Both the position numbers and the translations under genes were made by a program. DNA of 64,000 nt from Aureimonas phyllosphaerae (GTDB lineage Bacteria > Pseudomonadota > Alphaproteobacteria > Rhizobiales > Rhizobiaceae): contig NZ_FOOA01000001.1 in NCBI RefSeq assembly GCF_900113065.1, positions 186,001 through 250,000 on the forward strand, written 5' to 3'. The stretch's first letter is position 1; every line of letters starts with the position of its first letter. Of the stretch, positions 8,876 to 18,076 are shown one piece after another. The notes under the pieces were generated by a model, which saw only the letters and a list, made by a program, of their open reading frames with translations, had not been told where the DNA came from and ran no database searches.

Positions 8876-9295
8876 ATGAGCCCCCGCCGCCCCCTTCTTG
8901 GTGTTTCCGTCTGCCTGCTGCGTGCAGGCGAGGTCTGTCTCGTGCGCCGGGGCCGTGCGCCCTGGGCGGGCGCCTGGAGCCTGCCCGGCGGGCGCGTCGA
9001 GTTCGGCGAGCGGCTGGAGAATGCAGCGCGCCGCGAGATGCGCGAGGAGACAGGCGTCGAGCTTGAGGCGATCGAGCTTCTGCGCCTGCACGAGTCGATC
9101 GATCCCGATCACGACGCCCATGCCGTGATCGCCGTCTTCCGCTCGCTGGCCGAGTGGAACGGCGCCGCGGTCGAGGCCGCCGACGACGCGGAAGAGGCGC
9201 GCTTCTTTCCGGTGAACGACGTGCGCGCGATGGAGGCGGAGGGGCGCACGACGCCGGGGCTCGCCGCGATCGTGGAAGAGGCGGCCGTGCGCTAA
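8876..9295 (+). CDS. NUDIX hydrolase
   Basis: A 139-residue pyrophosphohydrolase of nucleoside diphosphate derivatives. The Nudix box G-x5-E-x7-REUxEExGU is complete, from GRVEFGE to REMREETGV around residues 40-62. The start MSPRRPLLG was chosen because the fold begins there (VSVCLLRAGEVCLVRR). It resembles small ADP-ribose or 8-oxo-dGTP type enzymes, but the substrate cannot be assigned. It is divergent from the SRAP gene across 76 bases. Confidence 0.88.
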   Translation: MSPRRPLLGVSVCLLRAGEVCLVRRGRAPWAGAWSLPGGRVEFGERLENAARREMREETGVELEAIELLRLHESIDPDHDAHAVIAVFRSLAEWNGAAVEAADDAEEARFFPVNDVRAMEAEGRTTPGLAAIVEEAAVR

Positions 9296-9370
9296 CCTTA
9301 ACGCGTGCGAGGCGCGGCCAAGTCCTTCGCGTGTCTTGCATTCACCCCAATCGGCCTGCAAACGTGCCGC

Positions 9371-9817
9371 ATGGCCGTTGCGGACAATTTTCGTCGACTT
9401 CTCGGGACCGCTTTCATCGCGCTGGCGCTCGGCAGCGGGGCGGCGTCCGCGCAGGGCGGCAAGCCTCCCGCCGAGGTGACGCCCGCGGCGGAGGAACCGG
9501 CCGCCAAGCCCTCCAACGCGCCCTACATGAAGCCGCTGTCGCGCCTTGCCACGGTGCTCGGCTCGCTGCACTTCCTGCGCGGGCTCTGCGGCGATGCCAA
9601 CGCCGACGTGTGGCGCGAGAAGATGAACGCGATCCTCGAGGCGCAGGCGCCCGGAGAGGCCGACAGGCGAACCCTGGTCGCACATTTCAACCAGGGGTAT
9701 CGGTCCTTCGAATCGACCTACCGCAAGTGTACCCCGGCTGCGACGGTGGCCGTGGAAAGATATGCCAAGGAAGGTGCCGACCTTTCGCGCGAGATCAGCG
9801 CAAGGTACGGAAGTTAA
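9371..9817 (+). CDS. TIGR02301 family exported protein
   Basis: Periplasmic protein of unknown function characteristic of Hyphomicrobiales. An N-terminal signal peptide ending about ASAQG is followed by an Ala/Pro-rich linker and the family core LATVLGSLHFLRGLCG. Two cysteines (in LRGLCG and YRKCTP) could form a disulfide. The internal ATG at 9371 (MAVADN, 148 residues) was preferred over the ATG 66 bases upstream because it puts the signal peptide at the N-terminus. Confidence 0.82.
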   Translation: MAVADNFRRLLGTAFIALALGSGAASAQGGKPPAEVTPAAEEPAAKPSNAPYMKPLSRLATVLGSLHFLRGLCGDANADVWREKMNAILEAQAPGEADRRTLVAHFNQGYRSFESTYRKCTPAATVAVERYAKEGADLSREISARYGS

Positions 9818-9907
9818 CGTTTTGTTCAGAGGGTGGTTTGCGACAGCGACCCGCCTTCCCCGCCCGGAGACCGGCCAGACCGGGCAGCGGAAGAAGGAGT
9901 ATCCGGC

Positions 9908-10168
9908 ATGATCGATCTGCACGGTTCCGACCTCGACGACATGATCGTCGCCGAAAAGAAGCAGGTCGCGAGCGAATACCACAACGAGGCGTGGGCTGAC
10001 GGCATCTCCGACGGCATCGAGGCGGACATCCTTGCCGAGACCGCGATGGCGACGGCCGTGACCGAACTCGTGCGCCATCACGGCGAAGCCGAGGTCCTGG
10101 ACCTCCTCGACGCGCTGCGCCGCCGCGTGGAGTACGGCGAGTTCCGCGCCGTTCGCTCGTTCCAGTAA
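9908..10168 (+). CDS. Conserved hypothetical protein (86 aa)
   Basis: Small acidic, probably helical cytoplasmic protein. The start ATG is preceded by a good Shine-Dalgarno (GAAGGAG about 10 bases upstream). An upstream in-frame start would add a low-complexity leader and was rejected. No catalytic motif is visible. It lies 33 bases before an exported-protein gene in the same direction. Function unknown. Confidence 0.7.
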   Translation: MIDLHGSDLDDMIVAEKKQVASEYHNEAWADGISDGIEADILAETAMATAVTELVRHHGEAEVLDLLDALRRRVEYGEFRAVRSFQ

Positions 10169-10201
10169 GGCAGGACGGGCAGCGTCCGCCCGAATGGTGA
10201 C

Positions 10202-11017
10202 ATGACCCGTTTCCAGCGCGCCCTCCTCGCGTTCACCATCCTCGCCGGTAGCGGGCTCGCCGCCCTGCCGGCCTCCGCGCTCTCGCAGATCACCGGCGAG
10301 GACGGCAACGTCCCGCCGGGCCGCGAGGGTATCGTCGCCGTGCCGCTGCCGCCGGTTCCCGGCCAGCCCGCCACGACGCCGGATGACGGCCAGCCGCCTG
10401 TGCCGCCTGCAAACGAGGGCGGTGTTCCGGTTGCTCCCAACGCGACCGCGCCCGCGGAGTCGCCGTCCGGCCCGATCGAGACGGCACCCGGCGACGATGC
10501 CGTGGTGCCCGACGAGGGCGCCGCGCGCGCGCCGACGGGCGATGTGCCGCCGATTGAGATCGTCTACGGCGACACGGACCTGCCCCAGCCGGTGCGCGAC
10601 CTTCGCGCCAAGCTGATCGAGGTCGCTCGCACCGGCGACATCGAAAAGCTGCGTCCCTACTTTCAGACGGGGGCCGACCCGACCGTCGTCTCCGCGACGA
10701 TGCCGGACCAGGATCCCGTCACGACGCTCAAGGAGGCTTCTGGCGACGGCGAAGGCGTCGAGCTCCTCGCGATCCTGCTCGAGACGCTCGAGGCTGGCCA
10801 TGTCCGCCTCGACCCGGGCGGCGACAACGAGATCTATGTCTGGCCCTACTTCACGCAGGTCGATCTCGGCGCGCTGTCGAAGCCGCAGCTTGTCCAGCTG
10901 TTCGAGCTGGTGACGGCAGGTGACTACCAGCGCATGGTCGCCAACGGCTCCTACGACTTCTACCGCGTCGGCATTTCGCCCGAGGGCCGTTTCGAGTTCT
11001 TCGTCGACGGCGACTGA
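10202..11017 (+). CDS. Exported proline-rich protein with C-terminal ankyrin-like segment (unknown function)
   Basis: A 271-residue protein with a signal peptide (cleavage about PASALS), a long Pro/Ala/Gly-rich linker over about residues 38-120 and a folded C-terminal domain. The domain opens with an ankyrin-like turn (ARTGDIEKLRPYF) and ends ...GRFEFFVDGD. The C-terminal half resembles uncharacterised Hyphomicrobiales periplasmic proteins as far as I can judge. The linker may span the periplasm or peptidoglycan. No enzyme motif was recognised. Confidence 0.75.
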   Translation: MTRFQRALLAFTILAGSGLAALPASALSQITGEDGNVPPGREGIVAVPLPPVPGQPATTPDDGQPPVPPANEGGVPVAPNATAPAESPSGPIETAPGDDAVVPDEGAARAPTGDVPPIEIVYGDTDLPQPVRDLRAKLIEVARTGDIEKLRPYFQTGADPTVVSATMPDQDPVTTLKEASGDGEGVELLAILLETLEAGHVRLDPGGDNEIYVWPYFTQVDLGALSKPQLVQLFELVTAGDYQRMVANGSYDFYRVGISPEGRFEFFVDGD

Positions 11018-11096
11018 CCACCTTGTCTTCGCCGCGGTGATCGGCACATAGGGATCGAAGGCCGCGCCTGCCGGCCGAAGACCCGGAACGAACGCC

Positions 11097-11930
11097 ATGA
11101 TGAGTGCCCGCCTTTCGGACCGTGCGACGCTTCACGTCACCGGCGCGGATGCCGAGCCCTTCCTCCAGAACCTCGTCACCGCCGATCTCGATGCGCTCGC
11201 GCCCGGCGAGGCGCGCCCGGCCGCGCTCTTGACGCCGCAGGGCAAGATCCTCTTCGACTTCCTCCTCAGCCGCATCGACGACGGGCTGCGGCTCGACGTG
11301 GCGGCGGGCGCCCGCAGCGACCTCGCCAAGCGGCTCACGCTCTACAAGCTGCGCGCCAAGGTCGCGATCAGCCTGAGCGACGAACCCGTCGGCGTCTTCT
11401 GGGAAACGGGCGAAGGGCCGGCCGGTGCCGTCGCGGACCGGCGATTTCCGACCGGCGTGTTCCGATCCTACGGCATGGACGTCGACGAGGGCGACCCGGC
11501 CGCCTTCGAGGCCCTGCGCCTCTCCCTCGGCATCGCCGAGGCCGAGCGCGACTTCCCCGGCTCCGACGTCTTCCCGCACGACGTGCTGCTCGACCAGAAC
11601 GGCGGCGTCTCCTTCAGGAAGGGCTGCTATGTCGGCCAGGAAGTCGTGGCGCGCATGCAGCATCGGGGCACGGCGCGACGGCGCGTCATGGTGCTGCGCG
11701 CCGAGGGTCACCTGACGCCGGGCGCCAACGTCGAGGCGGGCGGCCGGACGATCGGCACCGTTCTCTCGGCCCATGTGGGGCTTGGCATCGGCATGGTGCG
11801 CATCGACCGACTGGTCGACGCGCTGGCTGCCGGGGCAAGCCTGTCGGCGGACGGCGTTCCGGTCGAGGCGGAAGTCCCCTCGTGGGCCGGCTACGCCCTT
11901 CCCGAAGCCGGCAGCGGCGGCGAGGCATGA
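11097..11930 (+). CDS. ygfZ: YgfZ/GcvT family folate-binding protein
   Basis: Folate-dependent factor that supports iron-sulfur cluster assembly or repair. The YgfZ signature KGCYVGQE is at residues 175-182 and contains the conserved cysteine. The N-terminal GcvT-like fold includes FLQNLVTADL and LLTPQGKILFDF. At 277 residues it is complete. Its stop overlaps the start of the HD hydrolase gene (ATGA). Confidence 0.9.
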   Translation: MMSARLSDRATLHVTGADAEPFLQNLVTADLDALAPGEARPAALLTPQGKILFDFLLSRIDDGLRLDVAAGARSDLAKRLTLYKLRAKVAISLSDEPVGVFWETGEGPAGAVADRRFPTGVFRSYGMDVDEGDPAAFEALRLSLGIAEAERDFPGSDVFPHDVLLDQNGGVSFRKGCYVGQEVVARMQHRGTARRRVMVLRAEGHLTPGANVEAGGRTIGTVLSAHVGLGIGMVRIDRLVDALAAGASLSADGVPVEAEVPSWAGYALPEAGSGGEA

Positions 11931-12562
11931 GCGCGACCGGCGCAACCCGGACCGCGAAGCCGCCTCGGGTCTGGCAGCGGATGCTGTCGGGGCGGCGGCT
12001 CGACCTTCTCGACCCCTCCCCGCTCGATATCGAGATCGAGGACATTGCGCACGGGCTTGCGCGCGTCGCCCGGTGGAACGGGCAGACCACCGGCGATCAC
12101 GCCTTCTCCGTGGCACAGCACTCGCTGATCGTCGAGGAGATCGTCGGCGCCAAGGAGCCCGATCCGCGCTGGCGGCTGGCCGCGCTCCTGCATGACGCCC
12201 CGGAATACGTGATCGGCGACATGATCTCGCCCTTCAAGAGCGTGCTCGGCGGCGACTACAAGGGCGTCGAGGCGCGGCTGCAGGCGGCGGTGCATCGGCG
12301 CTTCGGCCTGCCGGCTGAGTTGCCGCCCCCGGTCAAGCGCGCCATCAAGTCGGCGGACCGCGTGTCGGCCTATTTCGAGGCGAAGCTTCTCGCAGGCTTC
12401 CAGCCGACCGAGGCGCAGGCGCTGTTCGGGCGGCCGGGCGGCCTTCTCCCCGCGCCCGAACGCTTTACGCCCCAGCCTGCGGCCGAGGTCGGCCGCCGGT
12501 ATCTCGAACGCTTCCGCTTCCTCGAAGCCCTGTCCGTCGGCATCAAGGCGAACCATCCATGA
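11927..12562 (+). CDS. HD-domain hydrolase (YfbR/5'-deoxynucleotidase-like)
   Basis: A 211-residue metal-dependent phosphohydrolase of the HD superfamily. Metal ligands are His65 in FSVAQHS and the HD pair His89-Asp90 in LLHDAPE, with further conserved DMISPFK. The family resembles YfbR, which dephosphorylates deoxynucleoside 5'-monophosphates, but no substrate can be claimed. ATGA overlaps on both sides place it between ygfZ and a phosphatase gene, suggesting co-expression. Confidence 0.85.
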   Translation: MSATGATRTAKPPRVWQRMLSGRRLDLLDPSPLDIEIEDIAHGLARVARWNGQTTGDHAFSVAQHSLIVEEIVGAKEPDPRWRLAALLHDAPEYVIGDMISPFKSVLGGDYKGVEARLQAAVHRRFGLPAELPPPVKRAIKSADRVSAYFEAKLLAGFQPTEAQALFGRPGGLLPAPERFTPQPAAEVGRRYLERFRFLEALSVGIKANHP

Positions 12563-13074
12563 GCTATCTCGTCGTCTCCTCGCTCGCCGACCTGCACGCC
12601 ACGGTCGCCGCCCACGGTGCGGCCGACGTGGTCACGCTGATCAACGCCGACACGGTGGTCGAGCGCCCCTCCACGATCGCGCCGGAGCGTCACCTCTTCC
12701 TCGGCATGAACGACATCGCGGCACCAGCCGAAGGGCTCACCCATCCGGCCGAGCACCATCTCGACCGGCTCCTCGAATTCGGCCGCCGCTGGGATCGCGA
12801 TAAGCCGCTGGCGGTTCACTGTTGGGCCGGCATCAGCCGGTCGACGGCGGCGGCCTATATCCTTGCGATCGCAATCAATCCGGACCTCGACGAGGAGGCG
12901 CTGGCACAGGAACTCCGCCGTCGCGCGCCGTCCGCGACGCCCAATCCGCTCCTCGTGTCGATGGCGGACGAGAAACTCGGTCGCGGCGGTCGCATGGTCT
13001 CGGCCATCGCCGCGATCGGACGCGGGGCCGACGCGTTTTCCGGCACGCCCTTCATCCTTCCGCTGACGCTCTAG
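12559..13074 (+). CDS. Tyrosine/dual-specificity-type protein phosphatase
   Basis: A 171-residue cytoplasmic protein with the Cys-based phosphatase loop HCWAGISRS (His87, Cys88, Arg94), which fits the HCx5R P-loop, and the general acid plausibly in the ND segment near 51. It lacks a signal peptide. It overlaps the HD gene start-to-stop and its 3' end overlaps recO by 23 bases on the opposite strand. Substrate unknown. Confidence 0.82.
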   Translation: MSYLVVSSLADLHATVAAHGAADVVTLINADTVVERPSTIAPERHLFLGMNDIAAPAEGLTHPAEHHLDRLLEFGRRWDRDKPLAVHCWAGISRSTAAAYILAIAINPDLDEEALAQELRRRAPSATPNPLLVSMADEKLGRGGRMVSAIAAIGRGADAFSGTPFILPLTL

Positions 13075-13786
13075 AGCGGGCGATTACGCCGAGCGTACCG
13101 ACGCGGGCATCCGGCTCCTTGATCGCACGCGGCTCCCAGACATGGCGGGCGAGGAAGAAACCCGTCATCCGGAAGCCCTCGGCCACATCGGCCGAAGCGG
13201 GTGAGACATCGCCCTTGAGGAAGGCCGGCAATGGCAGGAGCCGGTCGCGCCACGGCTCGCCGGCGTCGCGGCTCACCGCGCGGCCGGACTTCGGTGAGAC
13301 GTAGACGAGGTCGTCGCGCCCGCCGGTCGCCGCGCAGGTTTCGAGGTCGAGACCGAAGCCGAGTTCCTCCAGCAGGGCGATCTCGAAGCGCAGGATCAGC
13401 GATCCTGCCGCGACGGGATCGTCGAGATGCTCGACGATGAGGGCCAGCGTGTCGAAGAGGCGGGGATGGGCGTCGCGCTCGGGCAGAAGCCGCAGATGCG
13501 CGGCGAGGAGTTGGATGCCATAGAGGCCGACCGCGCTTTCCATCAGCCGCGCGGCACGCAGATGCACCGGCTCCACCGTCATGAAGCCGAGATGCTCGTC
13601 GAGACGCGCCCGCCAGGTCGCGTCCACCGTGTTGCCGGGCTGAAGCACGGGCTGAAGCCGGCGCGAGCGGCCGCCGCGGACGAGGCCGAGATGACGCCCG
13701 CGCGAGCGCGTCATCACCTCCGCGACGACGCTCGTCTCGCCTTGGCGACGGACGCCGAGGACGATGCCTTCTTCACGCCATTCCAT
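13052..13786 (-). CDS. recO: DNA repair protein RecO
   Basis: Mediator that loads RecA onto SSB-coated single-stranded DNA in the RecFOR pathway. The N-terminal OB-fold begins MEWREEGIVLGVRRQGE and contains GRHLGLVRGGRSR. The C-terminal helical domain follows. Unlike many RecO proteins no Cys4 zinc cluster is evident, only one cysteine (LETCAATGG). The start at 13786 gives 244 residues. A longer in-frame extension upstream has no family match. It follows era in the core block. Confidence 0.93.
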   Translation of the reverse strand: MEWREEGIVLGVRRQGETSVVAEVMTRSRGRHLGLVRGGRSRRLQPVLQPGNTVDATWRARLDEHLGFMTVEPVHLRAARLMESAVGLYGIQLLAAHLRLLPERDAHPRLFDTLALIVEHLDDPVAAGSLILRFEIALLEELGFGLDLETCAATGGRDDLVYVSPKSGRAVSRDAGEPWRDRLLPLPAFLKGDVSPASADVAEGFRMTGFFLARHVWEPRAIKEPDARVGTLGVIARSRASAEG

Positions 13787-13859
13787 GCGGCAGCGGCGAC
13801 TCGATCCGGTTTCGACAGACCCGTTATATAGGGATCGCGGGACCGGACCGCACGTCCCG

Positions 13860-14807
13860 TCAGCTGTGGAAGTCGAGCCCCATCTCGCGGTATCGCTCAG
13901 GATCATCGCCCCAGTTCTCGCGCACCTTCACGAACAGGAAGAGGTGCACCTTCTGCTCGGCGGCTTCGGAAATCTCCTTGCGCGCGGCCGAGCCGATCGC
14001 CTTCACGGTCTCGCCCTTGTGCCCGAGAACGATCGCCTTCTGGCTGTCGCGCTCGACATAGATCGTCTGCTCGATGCGCACCGAGCCGTCCGGCCGCTGC
14101 TCCCAGAGTTCGGTCTCGACGGTCGAGGAATAGGGCAGTTCCTGGTGGAGGCGCAGATAGAGCTTCTCGCGCGTGATCTCGGCCGCGAGCTGGCGCAGCG
14201 GTAGGTCGGAGATCTGGTCCTCCGGATAGTACCACGGCCCTTCCGGCAGGCGCTGGCTGAGGAAGTCCATCAGGTCGTCGCAGCCGGACCCCGTCAGCGC
14301 CGAGATCATGAAGACGCGCTCGAACTCGGCCTTGGCGGTGATCTCCTGCGTCAGCCCCAGCAGTCGGTCGCGCTTGATGCGGTCCACCTTGTTGAGCAGC
14401 AGCACCTTCGGCTGCTTCACCTCGGCGAGGCGGTCGAGGATCGCCTGCACCTCGTCGTTGAGGCCGCGATCGGCATCGATGATCGGCAGGACGATATCGG
14501 CATCCTTGGCGCCGCCCCAGGCGGTCTTCACCATCGCACGGTCGAGCCGGCGCTTCGGGTTGAAGACGCCGGGCGTGTCGACGAAGACGATCTGCGTGCG
14601 GTCGCGCATGGCGATCCCGCGCACGAGGGCGCGGGTCGTCTGCACCTTGTGGGTGACGATCGAGACCTTGGTGCCGACGAGTTGGTTGACGAGCGTCGAC
14701 TTGCCGGCGTTCGGCGCGCCGAGCAACGCGACGAAGCCCGACCGGGTCGGCCCCTGCGGCTCGGTCGTCTGGGTCTCGGCGTCGGGCGTCTGGTCGGTGT
14801 CGGTCAA
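13860..14807 (-). CDS. era: GTPase Era
   Basis: Ribosome assembly GTPase that binds the 3' end of 16S rRNA. The GTP-binding motifs are GAPNAGKST (30-38), the switch region QTTR, DTPG and NKVD. The C-terminal KH domain contains VLGHKGETVKAIGSAAR. At 315 residues it is slightly long because of a Thr/Gln-rich N-terminus. It lies 72 bases downstream of rnc in the order lepB-rnc-era-recO. Confidence 0.96.
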   Translation of the reverse strand: MTDTDQTPDAETQTTEPQGPTRSGFVALLGAPNAGKSTLVNQLVGTKVSIVTHKVQTTRALVRGIAMRDRTQIVFVDTPGVFNPKRRLDRAMVKTAWGGAKDADIVLPIIDADRGLNDEVQAILDRLAEVKQPKVLLLNKVDRIKRDRLLGLTQEITAKAEFERVFMISALTGSGCDDLMDFLSQRLPEGPWYYPEDQISDLPLRQLAAEITREKLYLRLHQELPYSSTVETELWEQRPDGSVRIEQTIYVERDSQKAIVLGHKGETVKAIGSAARKEISEAAEQKVHLFLFVKVRENWGDDPERYREMGLDFHS

Positions 14808-14879
14808 ATCATGGCTCGCAGGTCTTGGCGCGAAACGCGCCGATGATAGAGGATCGCCCGGCGCAGGGCCGGGCGCAAG

Positions 14880-15593
14880 TCAGGCGGTTTCCGCCGTCCA
14901 GACGCCTTCGCGCAGGAGGATAGCCTCGGCGGCGCGCTGCTCGGCAACACGCTTCGACGCGCCCTTCCCCTCCGTGGGCTCGACGCCTTCGACGCTCGCG
15001 CGCACGGTGAAGACAGGCTCATGGTCCGGCCCCGAGCGGTCGAGCAACTCGTAGACGGGCGGCGCACCGGCGCGCTTGTGGGCCCATTCCTGAAGCTCGG
15101 TCTTCGGATCGCGCCGGGCGACCTGAGGTCCTTCGAGATGCGGTGCCCACCGCTTGAGGACGAAAGCGCGGGCGGTCTCCAGCCCGTGCTCGAGATAGAT
15201 CGTGGCGATCAGCGACTCGACCACGTCGGCGCGGATCGAGCGGTTCTTGCCGGCCGCCGCGCGCTTGAGGTCGGACCCGTGACGGATGAACTCGGCCAGA
15301 CCGATCTCGTCGGCGATCGCCGCGCAGGTCTGCGCCGAGACGAGGGTATTCAGCCGCAGCGACAGGTCGCCTTCGTCCGATTTCGGATGCGTCTCGAACA
15401 GCTTCTGCGCGATCACGAGGCCGAGCACGCGATCGCCGAGGAATTCCAGCCGCTCGTAGCTCGCGTCCGTCGGCGAGCGCTTGAGGCTGGAATGGGTCAG
15501 CGCGCGCTGAAGGCGGGCGCGGTCGGCGAACGTGAGGCCGAGCCGAGCCTCGAGCCGGTCGAGAGCGTCGGCGCCGCCCTTTACCCGAGCCAT
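14880..15593 (-). CDS. rnc: Ribonuclease III
   Basis: Double-strand-specific endoribonuclease for rRNA and mRNA processing. The catalytic signature ERLEFLGDRVLG is at residues 47-58, followed by a C-terminal double-stranded RNA-binding domain (GKGASKRVAEQRAAEA). The start MARVKGG (237 residues) overlaps the end of lepB by 13 bases. A start 36 or 42 bases further upstream is possible but adds a non-conserved leader. Confidence 0.95.
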   Translation of the reverse strand: MARVKGGADALDRLEARLGLTFADRARLQRALTHSSLKRSPTDASYERLEFLGDRVLGLVIAQKLFETHPKSDEGDLSLRLNTLVSAQTCAAIADEIGLAEFIRHGSDLKRAAAGKNRSIRADVVESLIATIYLEHGLETARAFVLKRWAPHLEGPQVARRDPKTELQEWAHKRAGAPPVYELLDRSGPDHEPVFTVRASVEGVEPTEGKGASKRVAEQRAAEAILLREGVWTAETA

Positions 15594-16315
15594 GTCAGGA
15601 TGCGGCTCGGCCGCAGGCTGGACGGCCATTCCCACACCTGCAGCGGCGACGCGTCGTTCTCCATCGAGAAGAAGATCACCTGCGCCTTGCCGACGAGGTT
15701 CTCGAACGGCACGTAGCCGACGTCGAAGCGGCTATCGAGCGAGTTGTCGCGATTGTCGCCCATCATGAAATAGTGGTCGGCCGGCACCACGAACTCGCGA
15801 GTGTTGTCGCCGACCGAGTTCGGTTCGGCGTCGAGCGTGTCGTAGGTCACGCCGTTCGGCAGCGTCTCGCGGTACTTCGGGATCTGCGCGCCCGATTCGC
15901 TGGTGAAGAAGCCGTCCGGCTCCTTCGGCACGGCTTGGCCGTTGATGTAGAGCACGCCGTCGCGCATCTGGACCCGGTCACCCGGCAGGCCGACGAGACG
16001 CTTGATGTAGTCCGTCTGCACTTCGTTCGGCTTGCGGAACACGATGATGTCGCCGCGCTCTGGGCTCGAGCCCAGGATGCGGCCGTCGAAGAGGTCGGGC
16101 GAGAAGGGAAAGGAATACTTCGAGAAGCCGTAGGACCACTTCGAGACGAAGAGGTAGTCCCCGATCAGGAGGGTCGGCATCATCGAGCCCGAGGGGATCG
16201 AGAAGGGCTGGAACAGGAAGGTGCGGATGACCAGCGCAAGCAGAAGCGCCTGGACGACGACCTTCACCGTCTCCCCGAAGCCACCCTTGTCCTTGCTGAC
16301 GGCGCGATCGACCAT
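15581..16315 (-). CDS. lepB: Signal peptidase I
   Basis: Inner-membrane serine/lysine protease that removes signal peptides from exported proteins. After an N-terminal membrane helix (about residues 18-36) comes the catalytic Ser44 in IPSGSMMPTL, the general base Lys105 in DYIKRLVGLPGD and the conserved box MGDNRDNS. The start at 16315 (MVDRAVSKDK, 244 residues) was chosen over one 78 bases upstream because conserved sequence starts at about GGFGET. Confidence 0.95.
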   Translation of the reverse strand: MVDRAVSKDKGGFGETVKVVVQALLLALVIRTFLFQPFSIPSGSMMPTLLIGDYLFVSKWSYGFSKYSFPFSPDLFDGRILGSSPERGDIIVFRKPNEVQTDYIKRLVGLPGDRVQMRDGVLYINGQAVPKEPDGFFTSESGAQIPKYRETLPNGVTYDTLDAEPNSVGDNTREFVVPADHYFMMGDNRDNSLDSRFDVGYVPFENLVGKAQVIFFSMENDASPLQVWEWPSSLRPSRILTWLG

Positions 16316-16408
16316 GCGCTTTTCGTTCCCGGTTGCCGTGGGCACCCTCGGCCGCACCCCGGCTCTAGTAATGTCTTGTATACGTTTGGGCAACGGGCTT
16401 GCCGCCCG

Positions 16409-16813
16409 TCACGCCCCCTCCGGCAGCGCCTCGATGATCACGAAGGCCTGGGCGAGCGGAAAGTCGTCGGTGATGGTGACGTGGATCACCGCGCGGTGCC
16501 CCGCTGGCATCAGGGACTGGAGCCGCGCGGCCGCGCCGTTGGTCAGCGCCATCGTCGGCTTGCCGCCCGGCAGGTTGACGACGCCCATGTCGCGCCAGAA
16601 GACGCCCTGCGACAGCCCGGTGCCGAGCGCCTTGGCGCAGGCTTCCTTGGCGGCGAAGCGCTTGGCGTAGGACGCCGCGCGCTGGGCCCTCCGATCGGAC
16701 TTGGCGCGCTCGACCGGCGTGTAGACGCGGTCCGTGAATCGCGCGCCGTGGCGCTCCAGCGTCTTCTCGATGCGGCGGATGTCGATGAGATCGCTGCCGA
16801 TGCCGACGATCAT
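16409..16813 (-). CDS. acpS: Holo-[acyl-carrier-protein] synthase
   Basis: Transfers 4'-phosphopantetheine from CoA to apo-ACP for fatty acid synthesis. The N-terminus [16 protein letters not shown] and the segment [15 protein letters not shown] contain the family's metal-binding Asp and Glu. The length of 134 residues is typical. The ATG overlaps the stop of the DUF2062 gene (ATGA). Confidence 0.95.
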   Translation of the reverse strand: MIVGIGSDLIDIRRIEKTLERHGARFTDRVYTPVERAKSDRRAQRAASYAKRFAAKEACAKALGTGLSQGVFWRDMGVVNLPGGKPTMALTNGAAARLQSLMPAGHRAVIHVTITDDFPLAQAFVIIEALPEGA

Positions 16814-17373
16814 GGGGCGGGCTCCGCGGCGGGCGCGCCGCCGGCCTTCTGCGCGCGGGCGGCCTGGAAGCTGCGCACGCCGACCAGAACCAGCCCGTAG
16901 GAGACCAGCGCGAAGAAGAGGCCGAGCGGGATCGAGCCGATCAGCATGGGTTTGAGATACGGCCCCCAGATCGCGGCGATATCGCCGTGCGAAAGCGCGG
17001 CGCCGAGGCTTTCCGGCGCGCGACCGTCCGGGATCTCGGCGGCGGTCAGGAAGCGTCCCGCCTCGTAGGTCGCGCCCCAGATCAGCGGATAGGTCAACGG
17101 ATTGCCGATCAGGCATCCGAGCGCGGCGGCGGGCAGGCTGCCGCGGGCGAGGTAGGCGATCACGAAGGCCATCACGAAGTGGAAGCCGAGAAGCGGCGTG
17201 AACGTGGCGAAGACGCCGGCCGCGACGCCCGCCGCGATCGCATGGGGCGTCGCGCGCAGCCGGAGCACGCGCTTCTTCATGTAGAGGAGCGAGCGCCGCC
17301 ACGAGCGGCGCGGCCACAGGGCGAGGCGCAGCTTCTGCGAGAAGGTTTCTGGCTGGCGACGCCTGAACAGCAT
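16810..17373 (-). CDS. DUF2062 domain membrane protein
   Basis: A 187-residue integral membrane protein with the DUF2062 pattern: a basic N-terminus ([15 protein letters not shown]), the motif [15 protein letters not shown] and [10 protein letters not shown] between helices, then a C-terminal helix. Function unknown. It sits between pyrE and acpS, a location seen in other Hyphomicrobiales. The start MLFRRRQ was chosen because upstream residues are low-complexity. Confidence 0.85.
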   Translation of the reverse strand: MLFRRRQPETFSQKLRLALWPRRSWRRSLLYMKKRVLRLRATPHAIAAGVAAGVFATFTPLLGFHFVMAFVIAYLARGSLPAAALGCLIGNPLTYPLIWGATYEAGRFLTAAEIPDGRAPESLGAALSHGDIAAIWGPYLKPMLIGSIPLGLFFALVSYGLVLVGVRSFQAARAQKAGGAPAAEPAP

Positions 17374-17458
17374 GAGGCGAAGGGTTCCTGGAACGAGCGG
17401 CACCCGTGGGAGCGGAACGGCGGTCGCCCTGCCCTCCGGCCCGTGCCGGGGGACGGAG

Positions 17459-18037
17459 CTAGAGCGAGCGGCTACCGGGCTTGATGGGCGCAATTGCGGC
17501 AAGCTCGGGCGGCAATTCGTCCGGCGCGTAGCTCGGCACCTCGTACTCGGCCAGCGACACCAGCGGCACGCCGACGTCGACCTTACCGGCCGACCGGTCG
17601 ACGACGCACGCGGCTGCCAGCACCTCGGCGCCGAGTTCCTTCAGGCACTCGATCGTCTCGCGGATCGACAGGCCCGTGGTCACGATGTCCTCGACGATCA
17701 CGACGCGCGCCCCGCGCGGGATCTCGAACCGGCGCAGGCGAAAGACGCCGTTCTCGCGTTCGACGTAGATCGACGGCGCGCCGAGGTGGCGCGAGGTCTC
17801 GTAGGACGGGATCAACCCGCCGACGGCGGGGCCGACGATATAGTCGATCGGCCCGTCGACTGCATCGCGCAGCTTCACGGCGAGCGCCTTGCACAGCGTC
17901 TCGGTGTATTGCGGGTACATGAACACCCGCGCCTTCTGCAGGAAGACCGGACTGCGGCGTCCCGAGGTCAGGATGAAGTGTCCCTCGAGATAGGCGCCGG
18001 CCTTGCGAAAGATCTCGATGACGTCTTCGGTCTGCAT
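17459..18037 (-). CDS. pyrE: Orotate phosphoribosyltransferase
   Basis: Converts orotate and PRPP to OMP in pyrimidine synthesis. The PRPP-binding motif [13 protein letters not shown] is near residue 112, and the N-terminus has [14 protein letters not shown], the alphaproteobacterial long-type PyrE signature. The length is 192 residues. It lies 39 bases downstream of rsh. Confidence 0.95.
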   Translation of the reverse strand: MQTEDVIEIFRKAGAYLEGHFILTSGRRSPVFLQKARVFMYPQYTETLCKALAVKLRDAVDGPIDYIVGPAVGGLIPSYETSRHLGAPSIYVERENGVFRLRRFEIPRGARVVIVEDIVTTGLSIRETIECLKELGAEVLAAACVVDRSAGKVDVGVPLVSLAEYEVPSYAPDELPPELAAIAPIKPGSRSL

Positions 18038-18076
18038 GTCCGACGGTTCCTGCCTCAGGGGGTATGCCTTCGGAGA

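Noticed and set aside
8051-11098. A 1015-codon minus-strand frame across several plus-strand genes
   Set aside because: It is antisense to the Nudix, TIGR02301 and other genes. Only its last about 30 codons are meaningful, as the shifted SRAP tail.
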